Part shown: positions 24,930-33,416 of the stretch, one piece after another
Position numbering within the stretch: the first letter of the stretch is position 1
Layout: each line of letters begins with the position of its first letter
From: Rheinheimera sp. EpRS3
GTDB lineage: Bacteria; Pseudomonadota; Gammaproteobacteria; Enterobacterales; Alteromonadaceae
Assembly (NCBI RefSeq): GCF_001513785.1
Contig: NZ_LNQS01000010.1
Location: 62,001 to 126,000 of the forward strand
Direction of reading: 5' to 3'
DNA length: 64,000 nucleotides
Notes under the pieces: model-generated
What the model saw: the letters and a program-made list of their open reading frames with translations, nothing else
What the model was told of the DNA's origin: nothing
Database searches by the model: none
Program-made: the position numbers and the translations under genes

Positions 24930-26449
24930 GGCTCCAGCTCCAGCGTTAACTCGGTGCACCATAAACCCGTTTGCTGTTCTGCACTGAAACGGTGTTTGCC
25001 GCTATACAACAGGTTAAGCCGCCGGCGCAAATTATCCAGCCCGATACCCGGCAGGCGCTGCCCGGCTGTTGCTGGCACGCTATTAACACAGTGCATACGC
25101 AGCCAGCCGTTTTCCACGTTGATGCTCAGCTCGATGCTGCAACGCGACTGGCTTGGTTCCACACCGTGTTTAATGGCATTTTCCAGCACAGTGATTAGCA
25201 ATAATGGCGCGATCTGCCATTGTTCTGCCTGCGTTGGCCAGACAACGTCAAGCTGGCATTTATCACCGCTGCGAATGGCCTGCAGCGCGAGAAAATCCTG
25301 CAGATACTGAATTTCCTGCGCCAGGCTTACCCGCGCATTTTGCCCTTCGTATACCGTATAACGCAGCAGGTTGGCCAATTGCAGCACCAGTGTTGGCGCC
25401 TGCGCAGAGCCTGCCAGAGTCAGGGCATATAAGTTATTTAATGTATTAAATAAAAAATGCGGATTAACCTGTTGCTGCAACAGCTGCAGTTCGGTCTGGC
25501 TTTGGCGCTGCGCCACTTCAGCCAGGGCTTTTTCTTGTTGCTGGCGCTCAAACGCCAAAATAACCGGCGTGCTGATCAGCAAAATTAAAAAGCAAAAGCG
25601 GAAATTTGTCGGCGCGAAAATGTTGTAGTCCTGCGATGGCAGGAAGGTAAATTCGGCAATATTCATCGGTAGCCATAACACTACGGCCGACAATAACGGC
25701 GTCAGCAGAATAATGCTAATCAGGCAGCCGGCTATATAGGCAAACACGCCGTTGCGGGCGAGCAACTGGCGGATCAGCAGATAGCGGTTGAGCCAACAGA
25801 TCAGCAAAACACAGCTGCCCATCAGCAAAAATTGCCATAAGTAGTGCAGGAAATACTCAAAATTAACGATAACAGTATCGCTGTCAATAACCGCCTGCAG
25901 CGGCTGGTTGCGCACCGGGTCATCAGTAGAGGCAAAGATACCCGCCCAAACAACTGCCCATGCTGTCATCAGCAAAAGCAGCACGGAATTTAGGGAAAAC
26001 AAACGGGAGATAAGTTGAAAACGCGCACTGGCATTGCGCTGCGCCAACCAACGACTCAGGCCATAACCACCACTGGCCAGCAGCAACAATAGCCAGCCTT
26101 GCACAGAGAATACAGTCCAAACAGCGTAAGCTTGCCACTGCTCTGCCAGCCAGAACAAGCATAGCGGGTACAGTACAAAACCAGCAGCCCAGATCAGGCC
26201 CGCCCCCCAAAGCCGCCGCTGTACGCTAGTGCAGGCAGCGAAACGCGCGGCAAAATAATGCGCCAGCAGCAGCGGCGAGCTTTCAGCCAGCAATTGCAGC
26301 ACGATGCGTAAAAACTCCGCTGCACTCTGACTATGCAGGGAAAAGTGCCGGATAGAAGCGTCCAGCAACAGCGCTGCCATCAACACCAGTTGGTTGCCAG
26401 CTATGGCGTTAAACCTGTGTTTAGCTTTGGCGAAAGCCGGGTTAAGCAT
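24923..26449 (-). CDS. Sensor histidine kinase, LytS/YehU family
   Basis: The kinase has 508 residues from the ATG at 26449, with CAGGAAAACACC before it (an upstream in-frame start at 26497 lacks a ribosome site). Eight or more membrane helices occupy the first 300 residues. The cytosolic part has the phospho-acceptor region QLQLLQQQVNPHFLFNTLNNLYAL of the His_kinase type, and the ATP-binding N box LLLITVLENAIKHGVEP with GIGLDNLRRRL. This is the LytS/YehU class, usually with a LytTR partner, here the next gene. There is no separate sensor domain, so the signal is probably read in the membrane. It is divergent from the ABC genes by 219 bases. Confidence 0.9.
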   Translation of the reverse strand: MLNPAFAKAKHRFNAIAGNQLVLMAALLLDASIRHFSLHSQSAAEFLRIVLQLLAESSPLLLAHYFAARFAACTSVQRRLWGAGLIWAAGFVLYPLCLFWLAEQWQAYAVWTVFSVQGWLLLLLASGGYGLSRWLAQRNASARFQLISRLFSLNSVLLLLMTAWAVVWAGIFASTDDPVRNQPLQAVIDSDTVIVNFEYFLHYLWQFLLMGSCVLLICWLNRYLLIRQLLARNGVFAYIAGCLISIILLTPLLSAVVLWLPMNIAEFTFLPSQDYNIFAPTNFRFCFLILLISTPVILAFERQQQEKALAEVAQRQSQTELQLLQQQVNPHFLFNTLNNLYALTLAGSAQAPTLVLQLANLLRYTVYEGQNARVSLAQEIQYLQDFLALQAIRSGDKCQLDVVWPTQAEQWQIAPLLLITVLENAIKHGVEPSQSRCSIELSINVENGWLRMHCVNSVPATAGQRLPGIGLDNLRRRLNLLYSGKHRFSAEQQTGLWCTELTLELEPC

Positions 26450-26512
26450 GGTGTTTTCCTGCCAGATTTTTGCATAGGGTGGCGCAACAGGACACAAGTG
26501 TCAGCCAGTGAA

Positions 26513-26543
26513 TGACGAAGTTAGCGCTTTTACTGACGAAAGT
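26513..26543. promoter_or_regulatory. LytTR-type direct repeat operator
   Basis: TGACGAAGTTA at 26513 and TGACGAAAGTA at 26534 are near-identical (9 of 11) and start exactly 21 bases apart, two helical turns. This is the usual spacing of the two half-sites bound by LytTR dimers. The site lies between the kinase gene and the ABC ATPase gene. Confidence 0.55.
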
Positions 26544-26668
26544 AAATTTGCCCGCCATATTAAGCCGTTAGCGTCTTTTATCATCTTAATCAGCCACTTT
26601 GTCATCGCTTGCTTGTTGCCAACTGCTGCAGTGCCCAAGCTGGGCTGAATTTATTAAAGGACACACTT

Positions 26669-27538
26669 ATGCTGACCATTCACCAACTCTCTGTTACCTA
26701 CGCGGATGGCACCCGGGCCTTACAGGATATTAACCTGCAGTTACCCGCCGGTATGGTAGGCCTATTGGGGCCCAATGGCGCCGGCAAATCAACACTGATG
26801 CGCACCCTGGCTACGCTACAAAAACCCGATAGCGGCCAGATACAATTTGCCGATCTGGATGTACTACAACAACCAGATAGTTTGCGTCAGCAACTGGGTT
26901 ACCTGCCACAGTACTTCGGTGTCTACCCGCATATGAGCTGCATGGCGTTACTGCAGCATATGGCGGTGTTAAAGGGCATTCATAATAAAGCCGAGCAACA
27001 ACAACAGATTGACACTCTGCTGCAACTAACCAACCTTAGCGCCGTGGCGAAGAAACAGGTCGCCAGCTTTTCCGGCGGCATGCGCCAGCGCTTTGGTATT
27101 GCCCAGGCCCTGCTGGGTAACCCACGGTTATTGATTATGGATGAGCCCACCGCCGGGCTGGATCCGGCCGAGCGCGAGCGCTTACACGCCTTACTGGTCA
27201 CTATCAGCCAGCACAAACTGATCCTGCTATCGACCCATATTGTGGAGGACATTGAAAATCTGTGCCCTTTTGTTGCGCTAATCAATCAAGGGCAGATTGT
27301 CCAAAGCGGTCCGGTGCCAAGCCTGCTGGCGTCGCTACAAGGCCGCATCTGGCAAAGCCCGCTGCGACCGGACGACAGCAGTACCTTACTCAGCGAAAGC
27401 TACCGCTTTGGTGTCCCGACATACCGGCTGTTAAGCCAGCAACAACCCTGCGCCGCGGCAGTGCCGGTAGCGGCCACTTTGCAAGATCGCTATTTCTTTG
27501 AACTGACAGACAAGGCGGCTAACCATGTTGCTGCTTAA
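26669..27538 (+). CDS. ABC transporter ATP-binding protein
   Basis: The ATPase has 289 residues from the ATG at 26669 (AAAGGACACACTT before it). Walker A is GPNGAGKST, signature SFSGGMRQRFGIAQALLG, Walker B LLIMDEPTAGLDP, and the H-loop is in LLSTHIVED. It is a CcmA/DrrA-type ATPase of the ABC-2 family. A C-terminal extension (about 220-289) is usual for this group. The start of the permease gene overlaps its end by 14 bases, so the pair is coupled. The transporter is probably regulated by the divergent LytS/LytTR system. Confidence 0.9.
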   Translation: MLTIHQLSVTYADGTRALQDINLQLPAGMVGLLGPNGAGKSTLMRTLATLQKPDSGQIQFADLDVLQQPDSLRQQLGYLPQYFGVYPHMSCMALLQHMAVLKGIHNKAEQQQQIDTLLQLTNLSAVAKKQVASFSGGMRQRFGIAQALLGNPRLLIMDEPTAGLDPAERERLHALLVTISQHKLILLSTHIVEDIENLCPFVALINQGQIVQSGPVPSLLASLQGRIWQSPLRPDDSSTLLSESYRFGVPTYRLLSQQQPCAAAVPVAATLQDRYFFELTDKAANHVAA

Positions 27539-30500
27539 ACTGCTGCATAATGAATGGCACTACCTGATACGCCAACCGTTGCTGTGGTTGGCACTAATAC
27601 TGCTACCATTAGCGGCGTATATTTTTGCGACCGGCATTACTGGCATAGACACTATCGCCGACAAACGGCTGCAAGCCTTACAAATGACCCTACTGATGTT
27701 CTACCTGCCTTTGCTGTGCGGCGCGCTGGCGCCCTTAGTGTTTCTGCGTGACCAAAATCACGACATGACGGAGCTTATCCACACAACACCAATCCAGCTG
27801 CCACACCGCTTGCTGGCTCGGGTCAGCGTATTATCATTGCTCTGTGCCGGATTAATGCTGATTGGCTTTAGCATCATTTATTATCTGCTGTGCCGGCATT
27901 TTGGTTTTCAGGCCTCGTTGCTGCGGTTAAACCTGTGGGATTTTACCTTTATGGCCTTACCCGCCTGCGCCTTTTATGCCATGCTGGCCGGCTGCCTGAC
28001 GCAGCGTTTTTCCAGCAATGTGGTGCTATACGCCGTATTTGCCAGTCTGTGGTTGGTGTATCTGGTTTTGGCCAGCATGACCGGCGCCCCCATGTTGGCC
28101 GGCAGTACTACTAGCAGCGATGTACTGTTTAATGTTATGCGTCTGTTGGACCCATTTGGCAATACCGCGCTGATAGCCCTGTATCAACACAATCCGCCAC
28201 AACTCTGCGGCGACAGCATTTTTTATCTGAACCGGCTACTGTATTGCTTGCTGACCGCCGGGCTGTTTTATTTCAGCCTAAGGCTAAAACCCTATCAAAA
28301 CAGAGTAAAACCGCTGTCAGACGACAGCGGCCATCCGCTGGCGCAACAACAGCCATATCGCGCCGTAACAGCCAAACCCGCCAGTGCGCTTCAGCTATGG
28401 CAGCTTACGCGGACGGCACTAACAACCTTGCTTAAACAGCGGCTAAACCAATTTATTCTGCTGGGCTGGACCTTACTGCTGGGCAACGAAGTGCTGTCAG
28501 GCATTCATTATGCCGAGCCGCTGGCGGTGCTTCATCCTACCAGCCTGGATGCGCTTAATCGCATTGCCGATGATGTGCTGCCCTTTCTCGGCAGCCTGTT
28601 AACCTTGCTCTGGAGCTACCAGCTTAACTGGCGGAACCGCCATAGCGCGATGACCGAGCTGATTGCTGCGGCACCGGTACGCTCTGGCATACTGCTGGCG
28701 GGCAATATGCTGGCCTTAACCGCGCTGATTCTGTTAATGATGCTGCTAAGTGCCCTGGCTTGCCTGGCGGCAGAATGGCTGGCCAACAGCGAAATTAACC
28801 TCCGTCTTTACCCTGAGGTACTTGGCAAGGTCGCGCTGTCATTAACTTTACTTGGTGCCCTGTTTAGCGTGTTTCATACCCTTTGCCGCTCGCCGTTAAC
28901 GGCTGCCGCCTGCTGTGTTGCTACCTTGCTGCTGAAATATACGCCACTTAGCGGCAAATTAGGCTTAACCCATACGATGTGGAATATCGCCGGCTCTCCG
29001 CTGCAACCGGCCGATGCCTATTGGCACTTTGAGCAAAGCCAATCGGTATTCTGGCCTTTTATGACATTCTGGTTGTTACTGAGCATTGCCCTGTTGTGGC
29101 TGGCGGCGCGTTGGTCACATCGCAGCGGCAGTTTTACTAACCCCAAACGCTGGACGCTAAATCTGAGCAGCAGCCTACTGCTGATATTGGCGGTAATGAG
29201 CGGCGTGCATTTGCACCTGAATATCATCGCCGAACGGCCACTGATGAGCTCCGATCTGCGTGAACAATGGCGGGCAAATTACGAACAACGCTATGCCAGC
29301 TGGGCAGCCGTGGCCCAGCCGGGTATCAGCCATATTGAGGCGCAGGTGGATATTTATCCGCAGCAGGGCGAGGCGGTTTTCACGTTAGATTACACGCTGC
29401 AAAATCGCACGGCTGAGCCGGTTAGCAAACTACTGGTAGGCAATTACTCGGCTACCGCTATTGCCGGGCTTCGCCTGTCGGTGCCACACAGTATTGAGGC
29501 AGATCAGCAGCTTGGCCAATACGTACTGACGTTAACACAGCCTCTGGCACCAGGCGATACAGTGCAAATGCACAGTAAACTGAACTTTAGACAACACAGC
29601 TACTGGCCGGCAGTGTTACCACAGCTGGTTAAACCGTCTTTTAGTTATCTACGTGGCATACCGCTGCTGCCAACTCTCGGCTTTCAGACTGAGTACCAGT
29701 TGCGAAACCCCGAGCTGCGCCAGCAATATGGCCTGGCGCCATTGGAGCTGGCTAAGCCGTCCCAGCTATTTGCCGCAGCGCAGGGCATCGTACCTGTTCA
29801 CCCGGCTGTAACTACACAGTACGATTGGCTCAGCTTGCACTCGGTGGTATCAACCGATGTCGGGCAAACCCCGCTGGCACAAGGCGAGCTGGTAAGGCAG
29901 TGGCAACAGCACGGCCGGCAATATGCCGAGTACCAAACCCGCGGGCCCATCCGCAATGCTCTGGCTTGGTATTCTATTTCCGGTCAGACATTGAGCCGGC
30001 AACACGGCGCTACCCGCCTTACGCTGTACAGCCCGCTACTAAACGCCGCCGCTGAGCTAAATATGCAGGCAATGCAGGACACGCTGGACTGGATGACGCA
30101 ACATATTGCGCCCTATCGCGGCACAGCGCTCAGTTTGCTGGCGATGCCCGATATGGGTGCAACCGGCTACGCCTTGCCACAGCTGATTATGATTAACCAC
30201 CGGGTCGGTTTTCGCGCTGAACCCTCAGCAGATGCCGGTTTTGATCAGCGCTACCGGCGCGCCGTGCATGAAACCGCACATCAATGGTTTGGCCACGATA
30301 TAGGCAACGGCGTACTGGCAGACAGCGCCTTTTTAGTCGAGTCACTGGCAAAATATATCGAGCTGGTGCTGATAGAGCAGCGCTATGGCAGCACGGCAAT
30401 GCAAGCGCTGGTAGAGTATGAACGTGAGCGTTTTGCGCTGGCCGTCAGGCGCAGCACAGAGCAAAGGTCCGCCCTGGTCGATGCCACAGCAAGCCATGAT

Positions 30501-30743
30501 CTCTATTCCCGCGCTACCCTGGTATTTGCCATTTTGCGCCAGCAATTGGGTGACGCCGTAATCCGCCAGGCACTGCAGCAGCTATGGCAACAGCATGCTT
30601 ACCCGCAAACTCCTGCTACCTCGATGGATTTTGTCCGGGCGCTACAGGCGCAGCTTACGGCACCCCAACAGCAACTGGTGGCACAGCTACTGTTAGGCAC
30701 GGATCTGAGCCTGCTGCTGGATAGCGACACAACGGAACGTTAA
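27525..30743 (+). CDS. ABC-2 permease fused to an M1-family metallopeptidase
   Basis: A 1072-residue protein. Residues about 1-560 hold two ABC-2 permease units of about six helices each (LIRQPLLWLALILLPLAAYIF..., then TALTTLLKQRLNQFILLGWTL...). Residues about 590-1070 form an M1 (gluzincin) aminopeptidase-like domain outside the membrane, with zinc motif HETAHQWFGHD at H915 and a glutamate 19 residues on (LVESLAKY). The 19-residue spacing suits the ABC-fused M1 group rather than the classic 18. The family is known from bacteroidetes and gammaproteobacteria, and substrates are undetermined. The M1 GAMEN motif is weak (MPDMGATGYALP), so peptidase activity should be treated as likely but unproven. 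Confidence 0.88.
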   Translation: MLLLKLLHNEWHYLIRQPLLWLALILLPLAAYIFATGITGIDTIADKRLQALQMTLLMFYLPLLCGALAPLVFLRDQNHDMTELIHTTPIQLPHRLLARVSVLSLLCAGLMLIGFSIIYYLLCRHFGFQASLLRLNLWDFTFMALPACAFYAMLAGCLTQRFSSNVVLYAVFASLWLVYLVLASMTGAPMLAGSTTSSDVLFNVMRLLDPFGNTALIALYQHNPPQLCGDSIFYLNRLLYCLLTAGLFYFSLRLKPYQNRVKPLSDDSGHPLAQQQPYRAVTAKPASALQLWQLTRTALTTLLKQRLNQFILLGWTLLLGNEVLSGIHYAEPLAVLHPTSLDALNRIADDVLPFLGSLLTLLWSYQLNWRNRHSAMTELIAAAPVRSGILLAGNMLALTALILLMMLLSALACLAAEWLANSEINLRLYPEVLGKVALSLTLLGALFSVFHTLCRSPLTAAACCVATLLLKYTPLSGKLGLTHTMWNIAGSPLQPADAYWHFEQSQSVFWPFMTFWLLLSIALLWLAARWSHRSGSFTNPKRWTLNLSSSLLLILAVMSGVHLHLNIIAERPLMSSDLREQWRANYEQRYASWAAVAQPGISHIEAQVDIYPQQGEAVFTLDYTLQNRTAEPVSKLLVGNYSATAIAGLRLSVPHSIEADQQLGQYVLTLTQPLAPGDTVQMHSKLNFRQHSYWPAVLPQLVKPSFSYLRGIPLLPTLGFQTEYQLRNPELRQQYGLAPLELAKPSQLFAAAQGIVPVHPAVTTQYDWLSLHSVVSTDVGQTPLAQGELVRQWQQHGRQYAEYQTRGPIRNALAWYSISGQTLSRQHGATRLTLYSPLLNAAAELNMQAMQDTLDWMTQHIAPYRGTALSLLAMPDMGATGYALPQLIMINHRVGFRAEPSADAGFDQRYRRAVHETAHQWFGHDIGNGVLADSAFLVESLAKYIELVLIEQRYGSTAMQALVEYERERFALAVRRSTEQRSALVDATASHDLYSRATLVFAILRQQLGDAVIRQALQQLWQQHAYPQTPATSMDFVRALQAQLTAPQQQLVAQLLLGTDLSLLLDSDTTER

Positions 30744-30785
30744 CTCGCTGACAGCATACAGCGGCAGAAACGAGGCGGGTTTAAC

Positions 30786-31493
30786 CTAAGGGCCAGACGC
30801 CAACAATTCACTGACCGTAACAAACCGGTAGCCTTTTTGCTTTAAGCCTTCAATTATTACCGGCAGTGCCTCGCGTGAGGCCTGCCGGCTTTGGTACATC
30901 ACATGCAACAAAACAATGCTGCCGGGCTTAGCATTGTTAATCACATACGCCGCCATCGCCTGGGCGCCACTTGCCAGCTTCGGATCCGTTTCCGGTTCCA
31001 GATCCCACATAATCGTCAGGCGGTTATGCTCTGCCAGATACCAGGGTAGCACCAGCAGCTTTTTGCCATAAGGTGGGCGAAACAGAATGTCGCCCTGGTA
31101 CCCTGCACTGCGAATAGCTGCATCGGTTTGTTCAATCTCACTGGCAACTGCGGCGGGCGACATTAACAGCATTCGTGGATGGCTATAACTATGATTGCCC
31201 AGTTGATGGCCAGCAGCCAGCAGTTGCCGGGCCTGAAACAAATTTTGTTTTGTTTCTTTACCGGTAACAAAAAAGGTCGCGGTTACCTGTTCTGCTGCCA
31301 GTATGGCCAGCACCTGATCGGTATAGCGTTTTGAAGGGCCATCATCAAAGGTGAGGGCAATAACTTTTTCGTTGGTATTCACCCGGTGTATCAGCCCGCC
31401 AAATAGCTGAAAGCTGCGGGCTGAAGAGAGTTGCCATATGCCATAAAGTGTCGCAAGCAACACCACAGCTGTGATCAGAACTTTTTTCATCAT
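30786..31493 (-). CDS. Membrane-anchored polysaccharide deacetylase
   Basis: The protein has 235 residues from the ATG at 31493 (a TTG at 31511 is also in frame). One membrane anchor or uncleaved signal lies at about 3-22 (KKVLITAVVLLATLYGIWQL). The NodB domain follows with the complete set: TFDDGP, the H-x-x-x-H motif in GNHSYSHPRML, RPPYGKKLL, and DLEPETDP. The enzymes remove acetyl groups from chitin oligomers or peptidoglycan. It is transcribed away from the histidine-phosphatase gene. No ribosome site stands out, and the start is not certain. Confidence 0.87.
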   Translation of the reverse strand: MMKKVLITAVVLLATLYGIWQLSSARSFQLFGGLIHRVNTNEKVIALTFDDGPSKRYTDQVLAILAAEQVTATFFVTGKETKQNLFQARQLLAAGHQLGNHSYSHPRMLLMSPAAVASEIEQTDAAIRSAGYQGDILFRPPYGKKLLVLPWYLAEHNRLTIMWDLEPETDPKLASGAQAMAAYVINNAKPGSIVLLHVMYQSRQASREALPVIIEGLKQKGYRFVTVSELLASGP

Positions 31494-31625
31494 ATCAGTT
31501 AGTTTGTGCAATACGCGGCCAGATGCTAAACAGCGTAAACTGAATCGTGGCTGAGTAACAGCAGACTAAACCTGTTGTACTGTTGCAACGTAGTAAACAA
31601 CACACTGTGACGGAAACACTGACAC

Positions 31626-32177
31626 ATGAAAGTTCTATGCTTACTGTTAACCTTGCTGTTCTCGGCTAACGGCTTTGCCGATAGCCGTGCCTGGACAGCC
31701 TGGCGCGAGGGTAAAGCGCTGTTGCTAATGCGCCATGCCTTAGCGCCGGGCACCGGTGATCCGGCCGGTTTTGTGTTAGACGATTGCAGTACCCAGCGTA
31801 ACCTGAACAGCGAAGGACAGCAGCAGGCACTACGCTGGGGTAAATTATTGCGCCAGCAATACCGCGGCGATATACAGCTTTACAGCAGCCAATGGTGCCG
31901 CTGCCTCGATACCGCCCGGCTGATGGCACTATCTACCCCCCAACCGCTGCCGCTACTTAATTCCTTCTTTGCCGGCCGTGGTGATGGCGATAAACAAACT
32001 CAGGCGTTAGTACAGTACTTTTCTCAAGCTCAGTTAAGCTACCCCACAGTACTGGTAACTCATCAGGTAAATTTTACTGCCCTAACCGGCATTTTCCCGC
32101 GATCAAGTGAAGCGGTTATTGTCGCTTTGCCGCTAAGCCAACCGGCAGCAGTATTGGCGCAGCTAAACATACCTTGA
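31626..32177 (+). CDS. Exported histidine phosphatase family protein
   Basis: A 183-residue protein with a signal peptide (MKVLCLLLTLLFSANGFADS) and the histidine-phosphatase core: LLMRHALAPG with the phospho-accepting RH, the arginine loop QWCRCLDTA, and the late LVTHQVNFTA with the second histidine. This is the phosphoglycerate-mutase superfamily, in the exported branch close to SixA/Ais-like proteins. The substrate may be a phosphorylated sugar or lipid. A wide gap with a divergent promoter region separates it from the deacetylase gene. No cleaved lipobox is seen. Confidence 0.85.
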   Translation: MKVLCLLLTLLFSANGFADSRAWTAWREGKALLLMRHALAPGTGDPAGFVLDDCSTQRNLNSEGQQQALRWGKLLRQQYRGDIQLYSSQWCRCLDTARLMALSTPQPLPLLNSFFAGRGDGDKQTQALVQYFSQAQLSYPTVLVTHQVNFTALTGIFPRSSEAVIVALPLSQPAAVLAQLNIP

Positions 32178-32251
32178 TACAAATAAAAACGCCCTGCTGT
32201 AAAACAACAGGCTATCTTATAGCCACTTCTATTGATGTGCAGGTGCGCATA

Positions 32252-32955
32252 ATGCAAGCAGCAGCCTTAAACAATACAACGGTTCTACGCAGTGGTGGCC
32301 TGGCCGCTATTGGCATGGCGCTGTGTTATATCAGTGTAGCGGTGATTTTTTTGGTCTGTTATCAGTACCGTCAGACATCGACACACTTGGCCGGATCCTA
32401 TATCTGCAGCAGGAATATAGGTTGGTCGCCACCGGTTATGGCATAGGCTATCTGCTGTTTGGTGTGCTGCTGGCGATATTGCTGCAAGCGCTACAACATG
32501 CTTTACCAGATAGGCATTCTGCCGTGGCCGGTTTAGCAGAGCGTTTTGGCAATGTCTGGGTAATGCTGATGATGGCATCAGGTATGGCGGCGTTAATTGG
32601 GCTGGATATAACGTTACGCTTAGTAGATAGCGAACCTGAGCAGGCTGTGGCGCTGTACCACAGCCGCAGCCTGCTCACTGAAGCACTGGGCGGCGGCATC
32701 GAGCTGGTAGGCGGCTTTTGGGTGTTACTGTTCAGCATCGCCGGGTTACAACAGCAGCGCTTTGCCAGGCCGTTGCATCTGCTGGGGCTGCTAGTCGGCA
32801 GCTTAGGCATCCTGACCGTGCTGCATACCTTGCCTTATCTGAAAGAGGCCTTTGGTTTATTGCAGCTGATTTGGTTTATCTGGTTAGGCATGGTGCTATT
32901 AACCACAGCCGGTGACAAGCGAAACGGCCCTGGTTTGAACCAACCAGTGTGTTAA
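32252..32955 (+). pseudogene. DUF4386-like membrane protein with a frameshift
   Basis: Two frames together make one protein. The first runs from ATG 32252 (AGGTG before it) with MQAAALNNTTVLRSGGLAAIG to VAVIF. The second continues from about 32352 with GLLSVPSDIDTLGRILYLQQEY and four membrane helices to the stop at 32955. The switch falls in a run of seven T at 32346-32352; an eighth T would give a continuous open frame of about 235 residues with the usual layout of DUF4386 proteins. It could be a sequencing error, a real loss, or a slippery phase-variable switch. No function is known for the family. Confidence 0.7.
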
Positions 32956-32973
32956 CTTACACAATTTTGCCTT

Positions 32974-32999
32974 TATAATCCTATTTCTGTAGGATTATA
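32974..32999. promoter_or_regulatory. hip operator 1
   Basis: Perfect palindrome TATAATCCT-N8-AGGATTATA. The CCT-N8-AGG arrangement is similar to the TATCC-N8-GGATA sites bound by HipB in E. coli. It is the first of three such sites upstream of hipB. Confidence 0.8.
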
Positions 33000-33021
33000 G
33001 TTCTTGCTTGCTGTATTTCTC

Positions 33022-33049
33022 ATATAGTCCTAATTTTTTAGGATTATAT
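33022..33049. promoter_or_regulatory. hip operator 2
   Basis: ATATAGTCCT-N8-AGGATTATAT, with one mismatch between the arms. Its centre is 49 bases after that of operator 1 and 50 before that of operator 3. Confidence 0.78.
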
Positions 33050-33072
33050 ACAAAACATATAATATTATCGCT

Positions 33073-33098
33073 ATTAATCCTAAATAGTTAGGATTAAT
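33073..33098. promoter_or_regulatory. hip operator 3
   Basis: Perfect palindrome ATTAATCCT-N8-AGGATTAAT. It ends directly before an in-frame ATG at 33099, which argues that translation really begins at 33147 with the site lying in the promoter or leader. Confidence 0.8.
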
Positions 33099-33146
33099 AT
33101 GCAGAGCACAGCGACAATGCTCATTGCAGCTATCAAGGTGGGATTT

Positions 33147-33416
33147 ATGGCGAAACGGGTTATGCCAACCGATAAACCGAATATACAACAGCCAGTAACA
33201 TTGGCGTCGTTAAGTCAGTTAGTGCGATATAAACGCACAACTCTGGGCGTATCTATTGCTGACGCAGCCCTCTTATTTGGACTATCCAAGCAGACATATC
33301 AGAATATTGAAAAAGGCGCGGGTAATGTGCGGGTAGAGAATTTATTTACCGTGTTGGCGTTATGGGGCATAGAACTACAGGTAAAAGCAACGGAAGACAA
33401 TAATGACTGGCTCTGA
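33147..33416 (+). CDS. hipB: HipB-type antitoxin / repressor
   Basis: The antitoxin has 89 residues from the ATG at 33147 (AAGGTGGG just upstream; the earlier ATG at 33099 abuts an operator). The helix-turn-helix is seen in LSQLVRYKRTTLGVSIADAALLFGLSKQTYQNIEKGAGNV, the Cro/C1 fold with QT-YQNIE in the recognition helix. As antitoxin it should bind HipA and repress its own operon through the three palindromes upstream. It overlaps hipA by 14 bases, the usual coupling. Confidence 0.9.
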   Translation: MAKRVMPTDKPNIQQPVTLASLSQLVRYKRTTLGVSIADAALLFGLSKQTYQNIEKGAGNVRVENLFTVLALWGIELQVKATEDNNDWL

